Source: Vibrio aphrogenes
GTDB lineage: Bacteria; Pseudomonadota; Gammaproteobacteria; Enterobacterales; Vibrionaceae
Reading direction: 5' to 3'
Length of the DNA: 64,000 nt
NCBI RefSeq assembly: GCF_002157735.2
Contig: NZ_AP018689.1
Span: 2,389,619 to 2,453,618 of the forward strand
Shown: positions 37,395 to 49,225 of the stretch, piece after piece
Layout: every line of letters starts with the position of its first letter
How positions within the stretch are numbered: the first letter of the stretch is position 1
Notes under the pieces: model-generated
The model's input: the letters and a program-made list of their open reading frames with translations, nothing else
Database searches by the model: none
Told to the model about the DNA's origin: nothing
Translations under genes and position numbers: made by a program

Positions 37395-40300
37395 TTACTC
37401 TTCGTCTTCTAGCTCGATGTTAATACCTAGCGAGCGGATCTCTTTCAACAATACGTTGAACGATTCTGGCATGCCAGGTTCCATGCTGTGATCGCCATCT
37501 ACGATGTTCTTATACATCTTAGTACGGCCGTTCACGTCATCGGACTTAACAGTTAGCATTTCTTGTAGCGTGTAAGCAGCACCGTATGCTTCTAGTGCCC
37601 ATACTTCCATCTCACCGAAACGCTGGCCACCGAACTGAGCTTTACCACCAAGTGGTTGCTGAGTTACTAGGCTGTACGAGCCAGTAGAACGTGCGTGCAT
37701 CTTGTCATCGACTAAGTGGTTCAGTTTCAGCATGTACATGTAACCAACCGTTACAGGACGCTCAAACTTATCACCAGTACGACCATCATAAAGGTCTAAT
37801 TGACCTGAAGTTGGAAGGTCGGCAAGAGCAAGCAATTCTTTAATTGCTGGTTCGTTTGCACCATCGAATACTGGCGTTGCGATTGGTAGACCGCCACGTA
37901 AGTTTCCGATAAGAGTACGTACTTCATCATCAGACAGTTCAGCGATGTTTACTTCTTGGCGAGTATCACCTAAGTCATAAACTTTCTGTAAGAACTCACG
38001 GAATTTAGCCAGTTCTTGCTGTTCTTTCACCATCTGGTTGATCTTGTCGCCAATACCTTTCGCAGCAAGACCTAAGTGTACTTCTAAGATCTGACCGATG
38101 TTCATACGTGATGGTACACCCAGTGGGTTCAACACGATATCAACAGGTTGACCTTTTTCATCGTAAGGCATGTCTTCAACAGGGTTAATCTTAGAGATAA
38201 CACCCTTGTTACCGTGACGACCCGCCATCTTATCACCCGGCTGAATGCGACGTTTAACGGCTAAGTAAACCTTAACAATCTTCAGTACGCCCGGTGCAAG
38301 ATCATCACCTTGAGTGATCTTACGACGTTTAGTTTCAAACTTCTTATCAAAGTCAGCTTTTAGCTCATCCCACTGTTCAGCAAGTTGCTCAAGCTGAGAT
38401 TGCAATGCGTCATCTTCTAAGGTTTGCTCTAACCATTGTTTACGATCGATAGCGTCTAGTTTCGCTTCAGAGAAGCCACCAGAAATTAGCAGAGAACGAA
38501 CACGTGCTAATAGACCACCTTCAAGAATTTGGAACTCTTCAGTTAAGTCTTTCTTCGCGTCTTTCAACTGCATTTGTTCAATTTCAAGCGCACGCTTGTC
38601 TTTTTCTACGCCATCGCGAGTAAAGACTTGAACATCAATGATCGTACCTGAAATAGAGTTAGGCACACGTAGTGATGTATCTTTCACGTCAGATGCTTTT
38701 TCACCGAAGATCGCACGTAGTAGCTTCTCTTCTGGTGTCAGTTGCGTTTCACCCTTAGGCGTCACTTTACCAACTAGGATGTCGCCACCCTTCACTTCAG
38801 CACCAATGTAAACGATACCTGACTCGTCTAGTTTAGACAGAGCAGATTCACCCACGTTTGGAATATCCGCAGTAATTTCTTCACTACCAAGCTTGGTATC
38901 ACGAGCCACACAAGAAAGTTCTTGAATGTGAATCGTCGTGAAACGGTCTTCTTGTACAACGCGCTCAGAGACTAAGATGGAGTCTTCGAAGTTGTAACCA
39001 TTCCAAGGCATGAATGCGATACGCATGTTTTGGCCAAGCGCCAGCTCACCAAGGTCAGTTGAAGGACCATCAGCAAGAACGTCACCGCGTGCTACTGGTT
39101 CACCAGGCAATACGGTTGGGCGTTGGTTAATACATGTGTTTTGGTTTGAACGTGTGTACTTAGTTAGGTTGTAGATGTCGATACCTGCTTCACCAGGTAC
39201 AAGCTCATCTTCATTTACCTTAATAACGATACGAGATGCGTCAACAGATTGAACTGTACCGCCACGTTTCGCTACTGCAGTTACACCTGAGTCAACGGCT
39301 ACATTACGTTCAATACCTGTACCTACTAATGGCTTATCCGCTTTTAGTGTTGGTACTGCTTGACGTTGCATGTTCGCACCCATCAATGCACGGTTCGCAT
39401 CATCGTGTTCTAGGAACGGGATAAGCGAGGCAGCGATCGATACGACTTGGTTTGTTGCCACGTCCATGTAGTTAACATGTTCACGTGGGTGAAGACCTGA
39501 TTCACCTTTTTGACGAGCGGTAATAAGTTCATCAGCAAAGCGGCTATCGTCAGTCAAGTGTGCGTTCGCCTGAGCGATAACAAACTGACCTTCTTCAATA
39601 GCAGATAGGTAATCCACTTCTTCCGTTACCACACCATCAACAACACGACGGTAAGGAGTTTCTAGGAAGCCGTATTCATTACAACGCGCAAACGCTGATA
39701 ATGAGTTGATCAAACCGATGTTTGGACCTTCAGGCGTTTCGATCGGACATAGACGACCGTAGTGAGTTACGTGAACGTCACGTACTTCAAAGCCAGCACG
39801 CTCACGTGTCAAACCGCCAGGACCTAATGCAGAAATACGACGTTTGTGCGTTACTTCTGACAACGGGTTGTTCTGATCCATAAATTGAGAAAGCTGTGAT
39901 GAGCCAAAGAACTCTTTCACTGCTGCCGAAATCGGCTTAGCATTGATAAGGTCTTGAGGCATGATCGCATCTAAATCACCAAGACTTAGGCGCTCTTTCA
40001 CTGCACGTTCAACACGGACTAGACCAACACGGAATTGGTTTTCAGCCATTTCACCAACAGAACGGATACGACGGTTGCCAAGGTGGTCGATATCATCCAC
40101 TTCACCAATACCGTTACGAATACCGATCAGTTTCTTCATTACTGCCACGATATCCGCTTCGTCTAGGATACCTTGGTCTTGCGCATCTTCACGTTCAATT
40201 GAGCTGTTAAACTTCATACGACCTACAGTCGATAAGTCATAACGCTCTTCAGAGAAGAATAAGCTTTGGAATAATGATTCTGCTGCTTCTTTTGTTGGTG

Positions 40301-41423
40301 GCTCGCCAGGGCGCATCATACGGTAGATTTCTACAAGTGCAGAAATACGGTCCGTGGTGCTGTCAACACGTAATGTGTCAGACATGAATGGGCCATGGTC
40401 TAAATCATTAGTAAACAGAACTTCAAGCTTCTTGTAACCCGCTTGAGAAAGGTTTGCTAACGCTTCTAATGAAATTTCTTGGTTCGCCGCAACGATAAGT
40501 TCGCCAGTAGATTCATCAACGTAATCTTTAGACGCAACTTTACCTACGATGTACTCAACTGGTACTTCGATGAATTCTACGCCATCTTTTTCAAGATTAC
40601 GGATATGACGAGCCGTTACGCGACGACCAGCTTCTACGTAAACTGTACCATTCGCTTCAATATCAAATGAGGCAGTTTCACCACGTAGACGATCTGGAAC
40701 CAACTCCATAAGTAGAGTTTGGTCTTTCACTTCGAAACGTACTTTTTCAAAGAAAATATCTAAGATTTCTTCGGTTGTCTTGCCAAGTGCACGCAAAATA
40801 ATTGATGCCGGAAGCTTACGACGACGGTCGATACGTACGTATAAGTTATCCTTAGGATCGAACTCAAAGTCTAACCATGAGCCACGGTAAGGGATCACAC
40901 GTGCGTTATAAAGAACTTTACCTGAAGAGTGGGTTTTACCCTTATCGCTGTCGAAGAACACGCCTGGGCTTCGGTGCAGCTGGGATACGATAACCCTCTC
41001 AGTACCATTAATTACGAAGGTACCATTGTCTGTCATCAGCGGAATTTCGCCCATGTAGACTTCTTGTTCTTTAATGTCTTTTACGGTACCTGCTGGTGCG
41101 TCTTTATCAAAAACGACTAAGCGCAGTTTAACGCGTAGCGGCTTCGAATAAGTGACACCACGAATTTGACATTCTTTAACATCAAATACAGGCTCACCAA
41201 GACGGTAGCTAACGTATTGCAGCTCAGAATTGCCGTTGTAGCTCTGAATTGGAAAAACAGAACGGAAGGCAGCTTCAAGACCATATTGACCTTCAGGATC
41301 TTGTTCAATGAACTTGTCGAATGAATCGAGCTGGATCGATAGCAAATATGGGACGTCCAAAACTTGTGGACGCTTACCAAAATCCTTACGGATGCGCTTT
41401 TTCTCGGTATAAGAGTAAACCAT
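37395..41423 (-). CDS. rpoB: DNA-directed RNA polymerase subunit beta
   Basis: The beta subunit; 1342 residues as in E. coli and Vibrio. The rifampicin cluster reads [19 protein letters not shown] then [13 protein letters not shown], the wild-type form with D, H, S and R unchanged, so a rifampicin-sensitive enzyme is expected. [17 protein letters not shown] near the C-terminus and the start [17 protein letters not shown] are also diagnostic. It follows rplL across an intergenic region holding an attenuator-like hairpin. Confidence 0.99.
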   Translation of the reverse strand: MVYSYTEKKRIRKDFGKRPQVLDVPYLLSIQLDSFDKFIEQDPEGQYGLEAAFRSVFPIQSYNGNSELQYVSYRLGEPVFDVKECQIRGVTYSKPLRVKLRLVVFDKDAPAGTVKDIKEQEVYMGEIPLMTDNGTFVINGTERVIVSQLHRSPGVFFDSDKGKTHSSGKVLYNARVIPYRGSWLDFEFDPKDNLYVRIDRRRKLPASIILRALGKTTEEILDIFFEKVRFEVKDQTLLMELVPDRLRGETASFDIEANGTVYVEAGRRVTARHIRNLEKDGVEFIEVPVEYIVGKVASKDYVDESTGELIVAANQEISLEALANLSQAGYKKLEVLFTNDLDHGPFMSDTLRVDSTTDRISALVEIYRMMRPGEPPTKEAAESLFQSLFFSEERYDLSTVGRMKFNSSIEREDAQDQGILDEADIVAVMKKLIGIRNGIGEVDDIDHLGNRRIRSVGEMAENQFRVGLVRVERAVKERLSLGDLDAIMPQDLINAKPISAAVKEFFGSSQLSQFMDQNNPLSEVTHKRRISALGPGGLTRERAGFEVRDVHVTHYGRLCPIETPEGPNIGLINSLSAFARCNEYGFLETPYRRVVDGVVTEEVDYLSAIEEGQFVIAQANAHLTDDSRFADELITARQKGESGLHPREHVNYMDVATNQVVSIAASLIPFLEHDDANRALMGANMQRQAVPTLKADKPLVGTGIERNVAVDSGVTAVAKRGGTVQSVDASRIVIKVNEDELVPGEAGIDIYNLTKYTRSNQNTCINQRPTVLPGEPVARGDVLADGPSTDLGELALGQNMRIAFMPWNGYNFEDSILVSERVVQEDRFTTIHIQELSCVARDTKLGSEEITADIPNVGESALSKLDESGIVYIGAEVKGGDILVGKVTPKGETQLTPEEKLLRAIFGEKASDVKDTSLRVPNSISGTIIDVQVFTRDGVEKDKRALEIEQMQLKDAKKDLTEEFQILEGGLLARVRSLLISGGFSEAKLDAIDRKQWLEQTLEDDALQSQLEQLAEQWDELKADFDKKFETKRRKITQGDDLAPGVLKIVKVYLAVKRRIQPGDKMAGRHGNKGVISKINPVEDMPYDEKGQPVDIVLNPLGVPSRMNIGQILEVHLGLAAKGIGDKINQMVKEQQELAKFREFLQKVYDLGDTRQEVNIAELSDDEVRTLIGNLRGGLPIATPVFDGANEPAIKELLALADLPTSGQLDLYDGRTGDKFERPVTVGYMYMLKLNHLVDDKMHARSTGSYSLVTQQPLGGKAQFGGQRFGEMEVWALEAYGAAYTLQEMLTVKSDDVNGRTKMYKNIVDGDHSMEPGMPESFNVLLKEIRSLGINIELEDEE

Positions 41424-41637
41424 GGGGTTCCTCAGCTAGCTGATAAGTGACCCAAACTGCCCAAGACACGTTGATATCAACCTATTGATATAACGGGGAC
41501 AGTGACTAACAACACTGTTTTGTGTGGCGACACCCTAACCTCACCTGAACGTTTGTATTTCAGCAGAGCTTTAGGAGTGTTTTTTGCTTGGATATAGACG
41601 CCTAAACAGCGGGAAAATTAATCTATACCCTACAGCG

Positions 41638-41687
41638 CAAAAAGGCCGGTGGTTATTTAACCACCAGCCATTAGCCTTTCGGCTAAG
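41638..41687 (-). terminator. Attenuator/processing hairpins between rplL and rpoB
   Basis: On the minus strand a stem GGTGGTT/AACCACC extended by GGC../GGCC is followed by TTTTT, preceded by a second small hairpin TTAGCC/GGCTAA. E. coli has a partial terminator and an RNase III site in this position, which set the lower rpoBC level relative to rplL; the same role is likely here. Confidence 0.75.
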
Positions 41688-41701
41688 AAATTAAGTATAA
41701 A

Positions 41702-42070
41702 TTACTTAACTTCAACAGAAGCACCAGCTTCTTCTAGTTGTGCTTTAAGAGCGTCAGCTTCTTCTTTAGAAACGCCTTCTTTAAGCGGAGCTGGAGCACC
41801 GTCAACTAGACCTTTAGCTTCTTTAAGACCTAGGCCAGTTGCGCCACGTACTGCTTTGATTACAGCAACTTTGTTACCGCCAGCAGCAGTTAGGATTACG
41901 TCAAATTCAGTTTGCTCTTCAGCAGCATCACCTGCAGCTGCGCCGCCAGCAACAACAGCTGCTGCAGCAGAAACGCCGAATTTTTCTTCCATAGCTTCGA
42001 TAAGCTCAACAACTTGCATTACAGACATTTCTGCAACTGCGTCTAGGATTTGCTCGTTAGTAATAGACAT
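41702..42070 (-). CDS. rplL: 50S ribosomal protein L7/L12
   Basis: The stalk protein that recruits translation GTPases, present in several copies per ribosome. The 122 residues have the N-terminal dimerisation part ([28 protein letters not shown]), an alanine-rich hinge ([18 protein letters not shown]) and the C-terminal domain ([33 protein letters not shown]). The order rplJ-rplL-rpoB-rpoC is standard. Confidence 0.99.
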   Translation of the reverse strand: MSITNEQILDAVAEMSVMQVVELIEAMEEKFGVSAAAAVVAGGAAAGDAAEEQTEFDVILTAAGGNKVAVIKAVRGATGLGLKEAKGLVDGAPAPLKEGVSKEEADALKAQLEEAGASVEVK

Positions 42071-42127
42071 AACAATTCTCTTTTAAGTTAACAATAAGTT
42101 TATTTAGCAACCAATAAAATGCAAGGC

Positions 42128-42622
42128 TTAAGCCGCAGCATCTTGTTTTTGGTCGCGAACAGCAGCGATAGTACGTACCAACTTGCCTGCAGAAGCTTCT
42201 TTCATGCACATCATTAGTTTTGCAATCGCTTCGTCGTAAGTAGGTAGAGTCGCTAGTACATCAGCGTCAGTTAAAGCGCCTTCAAATGCAGCCGCTTTGA
42301 TCTCGAATTTTTTGTTCTCTTTAGCGAAGTCTTTGAAAAGACGCGCTGCAGCACCTGGGTGCTCATTAGAGAAACCGATCAAAGTAGGACCAACGAATAC
42401 GTCTGTTAGACATTCGTAGTCTGTACCAACAACTGCACGACGAGCTAGTGTGTTACGAACAACTTTCAAGTAAACGCCAGCTTCACGAGCTTGTTTACGT
42501 AGAGAAGTCATCGCGCCAACAGCAACGCCACGAGAGTCAGCAACAACTGCAGAAAGTGCACCACTGGCTGCTTCGTTAACTTCAGCAACAATTGCTTGTT
42601 TGTCTTGAAGGTTTAAAGCCAT
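42128..42622 (-). CDS. rplJ: 50S ribosomal protein L10
   Basis: L10 anchors the L7/L12 dimers and, with them, represses its own mRNA by binding the leader. The 164 residues begin [32 protein letters not shown], as expected, and contain [12 protein letters not shown]. The upstream leader is long (about 240 nt), consistent with this autoregulation. Confidence 0.99.
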   Translation of the reverse strand: MALNLQDKQAIVAEVNEAASGALSAVVADSRGVAVGAMTSLRKQAREAGVYLKVVRNTLARRAVVGTDYECLTDVFVGPTLIGFSNEHPGAAARLFKDFAKENKKFEIKAAAFEGALTDADVLATLPTYDEAIAKLMMCMKEASAGKLVRTIAAVRDQKQDAAA

Positions 42623-42860
42623 TTGGATTTACTCCTGGTTGTAGTTACACCACTCATTAAAATAATGAGTGTTCTTTCGGTGCATTCCCAAATGAATATT
42701 TCTTATGAAATACGACCATCAGTTCGGGCACCATCTACGTAGGTATTATTAAGTTAATGAAAATCAATTAACGCCTACGGTCTTGGATGGAAGCATCATT
42801 TGCTCTGCCATTTTCTAAAAAGAATCAGGCAAAATAAGCAACACTCCAACCATAATTAGG
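42623..42860 (-). promoter_or_regulatory. L10 leader (autoregulatory region of rplJL-rpoBC)
   Basis: The 277 bp between rplA and rplJ have no gene. The RNA from the promoter at 42867-42894 would include several stems (for example ACTCATT/AATGAGT just before the Shine-Dalgarno) and a GGTGCCCGAACTGATGG stretch of the kind bound by L10-L7/L12. Assignment is by position and general resemblance to the known leader class. Confidence 0.6.
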
Positions 42861-42866
42861 CGCAAA

Positions 42867-42894
42867 ATTATACACAAATTTCGCGCCTAAGCAA
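42867..42894 (-). promoter_or_regulatory. Promoter of rplJL-rpoBC (PL10)
   Basis: On the minus strand TTGCTT (42889-42894), 16-bp spacer, TATAAT (42867-42872), then TTTGCGCC, a GC-rich discriminator suited to stringent control. Confidence 0.75.
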
Positions 42895-42899
42895 ATTAA

Positions 42900-43604
42900 T
42901 TAAGCAACAGTTGTATTAAGAGTCGCTTGATCAACAGCAACACCAGCACCCATAGTAGTAGAGATGCTTACTTTCTTCAGGAAAGTACCTTTCGCTGAAG
43001 ATGGTTTCGCTTTCTTAAGTGCTACTAGAAGAGCTTCTAAGTTCTCTTGTAGTTGGTTAGCTTCAAAAGATGCTTTACCAATAGTGGTGTGAATGATGCC
43101 GTTTTTGTCGTTACGGTAACGAACCTGACCAGCTTTAGCATTTTTAACTGCTTCAGCAACGTTAGGAGTTACAGTACCAACTTTAGGGTTTGGCATTAGG
43201 CCACGTGGACCTAAGATAGTACCTAGTTGACCAACTACGCGCATTGCATCAGGAGAAGCAACAACAACGTCGAAGTTCATTTCACCTTTTTTCACTTGCT
43301 CAGCAAGATCTTCCATACCAACGATATCTGCGCCAGCTTCTTTAGCTGCTTCAGCGTTTGCACCTTGAGTGAACACTGCTACGCGGATTTCACGGCCAGT
43401 ACCATGTGGAAGTACTGTTGCGCCACGAACGTTTTGGTCAGATTTACGAGCATCGATGCCTAGGTTAACAGCAACGTCTACGCTTTCTACGAATTTAGCA
43501 GTTGCTAATTCTTTAAGAAGAGCGATAGCTTCGTTGATTTCGTATTCTTTAGTCACATCCACTTTTTCGCGGATTGTTTTCATACGCTTAGTAAGTTTTG
43601 CCAT
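42900..43604 (-). CDS. rplA: 50S ribosomal protein L1
   Basis: L1 forms the mobile stalk at the E site and represses the rplK-rplA mRNA. The 234 residues match the family length, with [16 protein letters not shown] at the start, the [14 protein letters not shown] and [16 protein letters not shown] motifs. It follows rplK by 4 bp (co-translated). Confidence 0.99.
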   Translation of the reverse strand: MAKLTKRMKTIREKVDVTKEYEINEAIALLKELATAKFVESVDVAVNLGIDARKSDQNVRGATVLPHGTGREIRVAVFTQGANAEAAKEAGADIVGMEDLAEQVKKGEMNFDVVVASPDAMRVVGQLGTILGPRGLMPNPKVGTVTPNVAEAVKNAKAGQVRYRNDKNGIIHTTIGKASFEANQLQENLEALLVALKKAKPSSAKGTFLKKVSISTTMGAGVAVDQATLNTTVA

Positions 43605-43608
43605 GATC

Positions 43609-44037
43609 TTATCCCTCTACCACTAGGCCCATTGAACGAGCAGTACCCGCGATAGAACGCTTCATCGCTTCGATGTCAGCACCAGTCATATCTGCAGCTT
43701 TAGTTTCAGCAATCTCTTGCACTTGAGCGTCAGTGATAGTACCCACTTTCTCAGTGTTTGGACGACCAGAACCAGACTTAAGGCCAGCCGCTTTCTTAAG
43801 AAGAACTGCAGCAGGTGGAGTCTTAGTTACAAATGTGAAAGAACGGTCGTTGTATACAGAGATAACAACTGGGATTGGAAGACCTTTCTCAATTGATTCT
43901 GTTTTTGCGTTGAACGCTTTACAGAATTCCATGATGTTTACACCGTGTTGACCTAGTGCAGGACCAACCGGTGGACTTGGGTTTGCCATACCAGCTGCAA
44001 CTTGCAGTTTGATATAAGCTTCTACTTTCTTAGCCAT
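43609..44037 (-). CDS. rplK: 50S ribosomal protein L11
   Basis: L11 binds the GTPase-associated centre of 23S rRNA and is needed for RelA activation; PrmA methylates it. The 142 residues have [40 protein letters not shown] at the start (read in two halves), [12 protein letters not shown] and a C-terminal SMGLVV. It is first in the rplKA pair with its own promoter. Confidence 0.99.
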   Translation of the reverse strand: MAKKVEAYIKLQVAAGMANPSPPVGPALGQHGVNIMEFCKAFNAKTESIEKGLPIPVVISVYNDRSFTFVTKTPPAAVLLKKAAGLKSGSGRPNTEKVGTITDAQVQEIAETKAADMTGADIEAMKRSIAGTARSMGLVVEG

Positions 44038-44065
44038 TTTAATTCCTAAATTTTGGGTACAATCG

Positions 44066-44083
44066 CTAGTGACTCTTCACCAG
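44066..44083 (-). promoter_or_regulatory. Hairpin in the rplK leader, possible L1 binding site
   Basis: On the minus strand CTGGTGA / TCACTAG forms a 7-bp stem with loop AGAG, about 30-45 nt upstream of the rplK start and after a GGGGAGC stretch. L1 is known to repress this operon through a leader structure that imitates its 23S site; this hairpin is the candidate. Confidence 0.4.
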
Positions 44084-44124
44084 CTCCCCGTTGCTTTACA
44101 TTAATACCTGTAAAAAGGCGCGAA

Positions 44125-44153
44125 ATTGTAGTCAAAGTTCACGCTAAAAACAA
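44125..44153 (-). promoter_or_regulatory. Promoter of rplKA (PL11)
   Basis: On the minus strand TTGTTT (44148-44153), 17-bp spacer, TACAAT (44125-44130), then TTCGCGCC, about 90 bp upstream of rplK. Confidence 0.65.
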
Positions 44154-44182
44154 GTCTTTTGGTGCTTTATTAAGCAAATTTA

Positions 44183-44731
44183 TTAGTTCGATTTTTCAAC
44201 TTGACTGAATTCAAGCTCAACCGGTGTTGCACGACCAAAGATCGATACCGACACTTTTAAGCGGCTCTTCTCATAATCAACTTGTTCAACCGTACCATTG
44301 AAGTCAGCAAATGGGCCTTCTGTAACACGAACCACTTCACCTGCTTCAAATAATGTTTTCGGTCTTGGAGCTTCACTCGCCTGCTCAAGACGGTTCAAGA
44401 TAGCATCCGCTTCTTTATCCGTAATAGGGGCAGGACGATCAGAGGTGCCACCAATAAAGCCCATAACACGCGGAATGCTGCGTACTAAGTGCCATGATTC
44501 GTCATTCATTACCATTTGGACTAATACATAGCCTGGGAAGAATTTGCGCTCACTTTTACGACGTTGACCTGCGCGCATTTCAACAACTTCTTCAGTTGGG
44601 ACCAATACATCGCCGAAGTGATCTTCCATTGCGTGCATTTTGATATGTTCACGAAGAGATTGTGCAACACGGCCTTCAAAGCCAGAAAAGGCTTGAACGA
44701 CATACCAGCGTTTTTTTGGTGCTTCACTCAT
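44183..44731 (-). CDS. nusG: Transcription termination/antitermination factor NusG
   Basis: NusG suppresses pausing, joins Rho-dependent termination and links RNA polymerase to the ribosome. Of 182 residues, the N-terminal NGN domain ([39 protein letters not shown]) is followed by the KOW domain ([27 protein letters not shown]). It is 11 bp downstream of secE, the usual secE-nusG operon. Confidence 0.99.
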   Translation of the reverse strand: MSEAPKKRWYVVQAFSGFEGRVAQSLREHIKMHAMEDHFGDVLVPTEEVVEMRAGQRRKSERKFFPGYVLVQMVMNDESWHLVRSIPRVMGFIGGTSDRPAPITDKEADAILNRLEQASEAPRPKTLFEAGEVVRVTEGPFADFNGTVEQVDYEKSRLKVSVSIFGRATPVELEFSQVEKSN

Positions 44732-44742
44732 GTTTAAACCCC

Positions 44743-45120
44743 TTACACTCCAGTTGCTAGAGCAATTAGACGAACCATGATGCCGTCAATTCCCCAAAGC
44801 AATAGAGCCATTACAATACTTACAGCTAATACGATAAATGTTGTTTGCATAGTTTCTTGACGCGTCGGCCAAATCACTTTGCGAACTTCAAGTTTTGCTT
44901 CACGAGCAAATGCTATCGCAGCTTTACCTTTCGTTGTTAGGGCGGCAACGCCAAGCGCTGCTGCAATCAATATAACAACGGCTGCTGCACGAATCGCAAC
45001 AGACATTTCACCATACAGGTAATTACCCACAACGGCAGCAGCTAACAGTGCAAAAGTGATCAACCACTTAAAGGTATCGGCCGCTTTTGAGCTCTCGTGA
45101 GTTTCAGCTTTGGCTTTCAT
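44743..45120 (-). CDS. secE: Preprotein translocase subunit SecE
   Basis: SecE is an essential part of the SecYEG channel in the inner membrane. From the ATG at 45120 the protein has 125 residues beginning [19 protein letters not shown], as in other vibrios; a longer frame to 45156 would need a TTG start and is rejected. Three membrane segments ([52 protein letters not shown]) and the conserved [13 protein letters not shown] stretch are visible. An AGG motif lies 7 nt before the start. Confidence 0.97.
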   Translation of the reverse strand: MKAKAETHESSKAADTFKWLITFALLAAAVVGNYLYGEMSVAIRAAAVVILIAAALGVAALTTKGKAAIAFAREAKLEVRKVIWPTRQETMQTTFIVLAVSIVMALLLWGIDGIMVRLIALATGV

Positions 45121-45295
45121 ATACAAACCTGTGATAAGTTTTACTAAAAACGACAATAACCCCGCATTTGGCAGGGCTAACTCATTAGTTCAGGACAAGC
45201 CATCAACTAAATAAATTAGATAAAGATCTAATACATTTCTTTGCTGATTTGCTTACAAAATGGCTATATTTCGCCGTCATTTTGTTCAGCGCAGA

Positions 45296-45322
45296 AAAAG
45301 GGCATCAAATGATGCCCTTTTT
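45296..45322 (-). terminator. tuf operon terminator
   Basis: On the minus strand an 11-13 bp stem AAAAAGGGCATCA / TGATGCCCTTTTT around a tiny loop, ending in Ts, about 50 bp after the tuf stop and before secE. Confidence 0.9.
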
Positions 45323-45372
45323 AGTAGTCGTTAGTCAAATACAATTCGTATTTAAACTGTAAAGTCTGCCTA

Positions 45373-46557
45373 TTAAGCGATAACTTTTGCTACAACACCA
45401 GCACCAACTGTACGGCCACCTTCACGGATAGCGAAACGTAGACCTTCGTCCATCGCGATTGGTGCGATTAGAGTAACAGTCATTTGTACGTTATCACCAG
45501 GCATTACCATTTCAACACCTTCTGGTAGTTGAATGTCGCCAGTTACGTCAGTTGTACGGAAGTAGAACTGTGGACGGTAACCTTTGAAGAATGGAGTGTG
45601 ACGACCACCTTCATCTTTCGAAAGTACGTATACTTCTGATTCGAAAGTTGTGTGTGGGTTGATTGATTTAGGAGCTGCTAGTACTTGACCGCGCTCTACG
45701 TCATCACGTTTAGTACCACGTAGAAGTGCACCAACGTTCTCACCTGCACGACCTTCGTCAAGCAGTTTACGGAACATTTCAACACCAGTACATGTAGTTA
45801 CTGTAGTATCTTTGATACCAACGATTTCTACTTCGTCACCTACGCGTAGGATACCACGCTCGATACGACCAGTTACAACCGTACCACGACCTTGGATTGA
45901 GAACACGTCTTCAATTGGTAGTAGGAATGGTTGGTCTACTGCACGCTCTGGCTCAGGAATGTAAGAATCTAGTGCTTCTGCAAGCTCAATGATTTTCGCT
46001 TCCCATTGCTCTTCGCCGTTTAGTGCGCCTAGAGCTGAACCTTGGATTACTGGTAGATCATCACCTGGGAAGTCGTACTCAGATAGAAGTTCACGAACTT
46101 CCATTTCAACTAGCTCTAGAAGCTCTTCATCATCAACCATGTCACATTTGTTCATGAATACGATGATGTAAGGGATACCAACTTGGCGACCAAGTAGGAT
46201 GTGCTCACGAGTTTGAGGCATAGGACCATCAGTTGCAGCAACAACTAGGATACCACCATCCATTTGCGCAGCACCAGTGATCATGTTTTTAACGTAATCG
46301 GCGTGTCCTGGGCAGTCAACGTGTGCGTAGTGACGAGTTGGAGTATCGTACTCTACGTGAGAAGTAGCGATTGTGATACCGCGCTCACGCTCTTCAGGAG
46401 CGTTATCGATTGAAGCGAAGTCACGAGCTGAACCGCCGTACACTTTAGAAAGTGTCGTACAGATAGCTGCAGTTAGAGTAGTTTTACCGTGGTCAACGTG
46501 GCCGATAGTACCAACGTTTACGTGCGGTTTCGTACGTTCAAATTTTTCTTTAGACAT
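45373..46557 (-). CDS. tuf: Elongation factor Tu
   Basis: EF-Tu delivers aminoacyl-tRNA to the ribosome. From the ATG at 46557 it has 394 residues ([20 protein letters not shown]), the family length; the upstream 16 codons of the open frame are leader. G1 GHVDHGKT, G3 DCPGHADY and G4 NKCD are intact, as is the effector region around RERGITI. An AGAGGGA Shine-Dalgarno lies before the ATG. It is the last gene of a tRNA-tuf operon identical in order to E. coli thrU-tyrU-glyT-thrT-tufB. Confidence 0.98.
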   Translation of the reverse strand: MSKEKFERTKPHVNVGTIGHVDHGKTTLTAAICTTLSKVYGGSARDFASIDNAPEERERGITIATSHVEYDTPTRHYAHVDCPGHADYVKNMITGAAQMDGGILVVAATDGPMPQTREHILLGRQVGIPYIIVFMNKCDMVDDEELLELVEMEVRELLSEYDFPGDDLPVIQGSALGALNGEEQWEAKIIELAEALDSYIPEPERAVDQPFLLPIEDVFSIQGRGTVVTGRIERGILRVGDEVEIVGIKDTTVTTCTGVEMFRKLLDEGRAGENVGALLRGTKRDDVERGQVLAAPKSINPHTTFESEVYVLSKDEGGRHTPFFKGYRPQFYFRTTDVTGDIQLPEGVEMVMPGDNVQMTVTLIAPIAMDEGLRFAIREGGRTVGAGVVAKVIA

Positions 46558-46656
46558 GGATAGTCCCTCTAGGTACGGATTTAGGTGGCTTTGATGACCA
46601 CGCAACCAAAAAAATGGTAATTAAGTATATATCAAAAGGAAAATATTGCTTAAAGC

Positions 46657-46732
46657 TGGTGCTGATAGGCGGATTTGAACCGCCGACCTCACCCTTACCA
46701 AGGGTGCGCTCTACCAACTGAGCTATATCAGC
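46657..46732 (-). tRNA. tRNA-Thr (GGT)
   Basis: 76 nt with encoded CCA. The acceptor stem GCTGATA, D loop AGCTCAGTTGGTAGAGC, anticodon loop CTTGGTAA (GGT) and T arm GGTTCAAATCC are all present. Position equals E. coli thrT. Confidence 0.95.
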
Positions 46733-46746
46733 AACACAAGTACGGC

Positions 46747-46821
<75 letters not shown>

Positions 46822-46882
46822 ACACGTGTAACTCTGAGCGCTATTTTCGCAATTTTTTGCATTCATAACATGAACGCGAATA

Positions 46883-46967
<85 letters not shown>

Positions 46968-47021
46968 AAAATTTTTTATTGCTTGCCACTCTGTTATAAA
47001 AATTGCTTATTAAACAGAAAA

Positions 47022-47097
<76 letters not shown>

Positions 47098-47110
47098 GCA
47101 AGTGGTGCGA

Positions 47111-47139
47111 ATTCTATTGAATGTTCGAAAAGCTTGCAA
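47111..47139 (-). promoter_or_regulatory. Promoter of the tRNA-tuf operon
   Basis: On the minus strand TTGCAA (47134-47139), exactly 17 bp, TAGAAT (47111-47116), then TCGCACCACTTGCGCC into tRNA-Thr about 14 bp on. Confidence 0.8.
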
Positions 47140-47303
47140 GAGTAAAATGCAAAAAAGCATTATTTTCCTTAATAGAATCGTAAATTGTGCATAAATACAG
47201 CAAAAATTCATTAATTTATCACTAAAGTCCATCAACAGTTATTTGAAAACGTGTCGGGTTGGTGTATCTTCGCTCATCCTTTTGGGTTATTTAGAGTCCT
47301 TTT

Positions 47304-48227
47304 ATGAGTCCTTATCTTTCTTACAACAGAAGTCAGTGGTCAGAATTACGTAATTCCGTCCCGATGACCCTAACTCCTGACGATTTAAAAGAGCTGCAAG
47401 GGATTAATGAAAATCTCTCAATGGATGAAGTCACCCAAATCTATTTACCGCTCTCTCGCTTGCTGAATCTTTATGTTGAAGCGCGACAAAGCCGTAATCA
47501 AGTTCTGCATCAATTTTTTAATAAACAAGAGAAGTCTCCACCGTTTATTATTGGTATTGCAGGCAGTGTGGCTGTCGGCAAAAGTACGACCGCTCGCTTA
47601 TTGACCGCCTTGTTATCACGTTGGGAAAATCACCCCAAGGTAGAGCTAATCACAACGGATGGCTTTCTTCATCCCAATCAAAAACTTCTTGACCATAATT
47701 TGATGACCAAAAAAGGCTTTCCTGAGTCGTACGATACTAAGTCATTGGTGGAGTTTTTAAGTGATGTGAAGGCTTGTAAGCGACAAATTCAAGTCCCTGT
47801 TTACTCACACATTACTTACGATATTACCGATGAAGTAAAAATTGTTGATCAACCGGATGTCTTGATTATTGAAGGATTAAACGTTCTGCAAAGTGGTAAC
47901 GACTATCCACATAATCCATTTAAAGTGTTTATTTCGGATTTTTTAGATTTTTCTATCTATGTGGACGCCGATACCCATCAAATTGAAGACTGGTATGTCT
48001 CTCGCTTTATGAAGCTGCGCAAAGGGGCCTTCACTAAGCCAGGATCCTATTTTAGCCATTACACTCAACTCACAGAGCAGCAGTCAATCGATAAAGCGAA
48101 GAGTATCTGGCAGACGATCAACGGGGTTAACCTCAAGCAAAACATCTTACCGACTCGAGATCGTGCTCAGTTGATCTTACGTAAAGGTCAAAACCACATG
48201 GTGGAAGAAGTGCTGCTAAGAAAGTAG
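47304..48227 (+). CDS. coaA: Pantothenate kinase (type I)
   Basis: CoaA phosphorylates pantothenate, the first and rate-setting step of coenzyme A synthesis, and is inhibited by CoA. The 307 residues include [20 protein letters not shown], the P-loop [11 protein letters not shown] (about 90-100), [18 protein letters not shown] and the C-terminal [12 protein letters not shown]. It is divergent from the tRNA-tuf operon and convergent with birA. An inverted repeat AGAAGTGCT/AGCACTTCT at its end (48206-48234) could act as a weak terminator. Confidence 0.97.
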   Translation: MSPYLSYNRSQWSELRNSVPMTLTPDDLKELQGINENLSMDEVTQIYLPLSRLLNLYVEARQSRNQVLHQFFNKQEKSPPFIIGIAGSVAVGKSTTARLLTALLSRWENHPKVELITTDGFLHPNQKLLDHNLMTKKGFPESYDTKSLVEFLSDVKACKRQIQVPVYSHITYDITDEVKIVDQPDVLIIEGLNVLQSGNDYPHNPFKVFISDFLDFSIYVDADTHQIEDWYVSRFMKLRKGAFTKPGSYFSHYTQLTEQQSIDKAKSIWQTINGVNLKQNILPTRDRAQLILRKGQNHMVEEVLLRK

Positions 48228-48239
48228 CACTTCTGCTTA

Positions 48240-49214
48240 TCAGGCTTTTCTCAGAGAAATCTCACCACCAACATAAGTTTCTAGGCCCTGCTCAGTTTGT
48301 AACACAATACCGCCCTGTGCGTTGATACCCTTACCAATACCGTGAACTTCTTTGTCACCCATGATTAATTTGATCGGCTTATCTTTAAAGTTATCTAACG
48401 CATTCCATCGCTCTACAAAGCCTTGCATGCCTTGAACTTCGTATTGCTCTAGTACGGTATGCCAAGCTTGAATCAGCGCAATCACAATCTCATTACGTGA
48501 AGGCAAAGCCCCTTGAAAAACTTGATTTAAGTTGGCCCATGGTTGCTCGATAACTTCTTGATCGATTTGCATATCAATATTGAGCCCCATTCCTATCACC
48601 AAGTGAGCCTCACCACCGGTTTGCGCCGACATTTCAACTAAAATCCCCGCTAGCTTTTTATCTTGATAATATAAGTCATTCGGCCATTTTAATTTAATAT
48701 CTTGAGCGCCCAATCCTTGTAAGGCATCCACAATAGCGACACCAATTGCCAAGCTTAACCCCATGGCAGCGGCGACCCCTGATTCAAGTTTCCAATACAT
48801 TGAAAAATATAAATTCGAGCCATAAGGGGACTGCCATTGACGGCCTCGGCGACCTCGGCCTTGAGATTGATATTCAGCAATACATACCGAGCCACTCGGC
48901 TTGTCACCCATCGTATTTAATAGATATTGGTTGGTTGAGTCGATGATCGGAATTAACTCAATAGGAACACTAGAGGCTTGCTGAATGACCTCAGCATTTA
49001 ATAAATCTAACGGCTGTGATAATTGATAACCCTTTCCTTGAACTCGATGGATGGTGATGCCCCATTGTTGAATACCCTTAATATGCTTACTGATCGCCGC
49101 TCTTGATATCCCAAATTGTTCACCTAACTCTTCACCAGAATGGAATTGCCCATCAGACAATTGCTTAATAATCTCTAATTTAAGCGTATGTTGTTTGTAT
49201 TTATTTTCAGACAT
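48240..49214 (-). CDS. birA: Biotin--protein ligase / biotin operon repressor
   Basis: BirA makes biotinyl-AMP, transfers biotin to acetyl-CoA carboxylase, and as the holo-dimer represses bio genes. It has an N-terminal helix-turn-helix (SGEELGEQFGISRAAISKHIKGI), the ligase loop GRGRRGRQW, KWPNDLYY and a C-terminal SH3-like domain (GGIVLQTEQGLETYVGGEISL). I start at the ATG 49214 (MSENKYKQH), not the TTG three codons upstream. The gene is directly downstream of murB, as in E. coli. Confidence 0.96.
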   Translation of the reverse strand: MSENKYKQHTLKLEIIKQLSDGQFHSGEELGEQFGISRAAISKHIKGIQQWGITIHRVQGKGYQLSQPLDLLNAEVIQQASSVPIELIPIIDSTNQYLLNTMGDKPSGSVCIAEYQSQGRGRRGRQWQSPYGSNLYFSMYWKLESGVAAAMGLSLAIGVAIVDALQGLGAQDIKLKWPNDLYYQDKKLAGILVEMSAQTGGEAHLVIGMGLNIDMQIDQEVIEQPWANLNQVFQGALPSRNEIVIALIQAWHTVLEQYEVQGMQGFVERWNALDNFKDKPIKLIMGDKEVHGIGKGINAQGGIVLQTEQGLETYVGGEISLRKA

Positions 49215-49225
49215 GAATAGCAACC

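Noticed and set aside
45121..45156. Longer N-terminus for SecE from an upstream TTG
   Set aside because: The extra 12 residues are not expected in SecE; the ATG at 45120 fits the family and has a better ribosome site.
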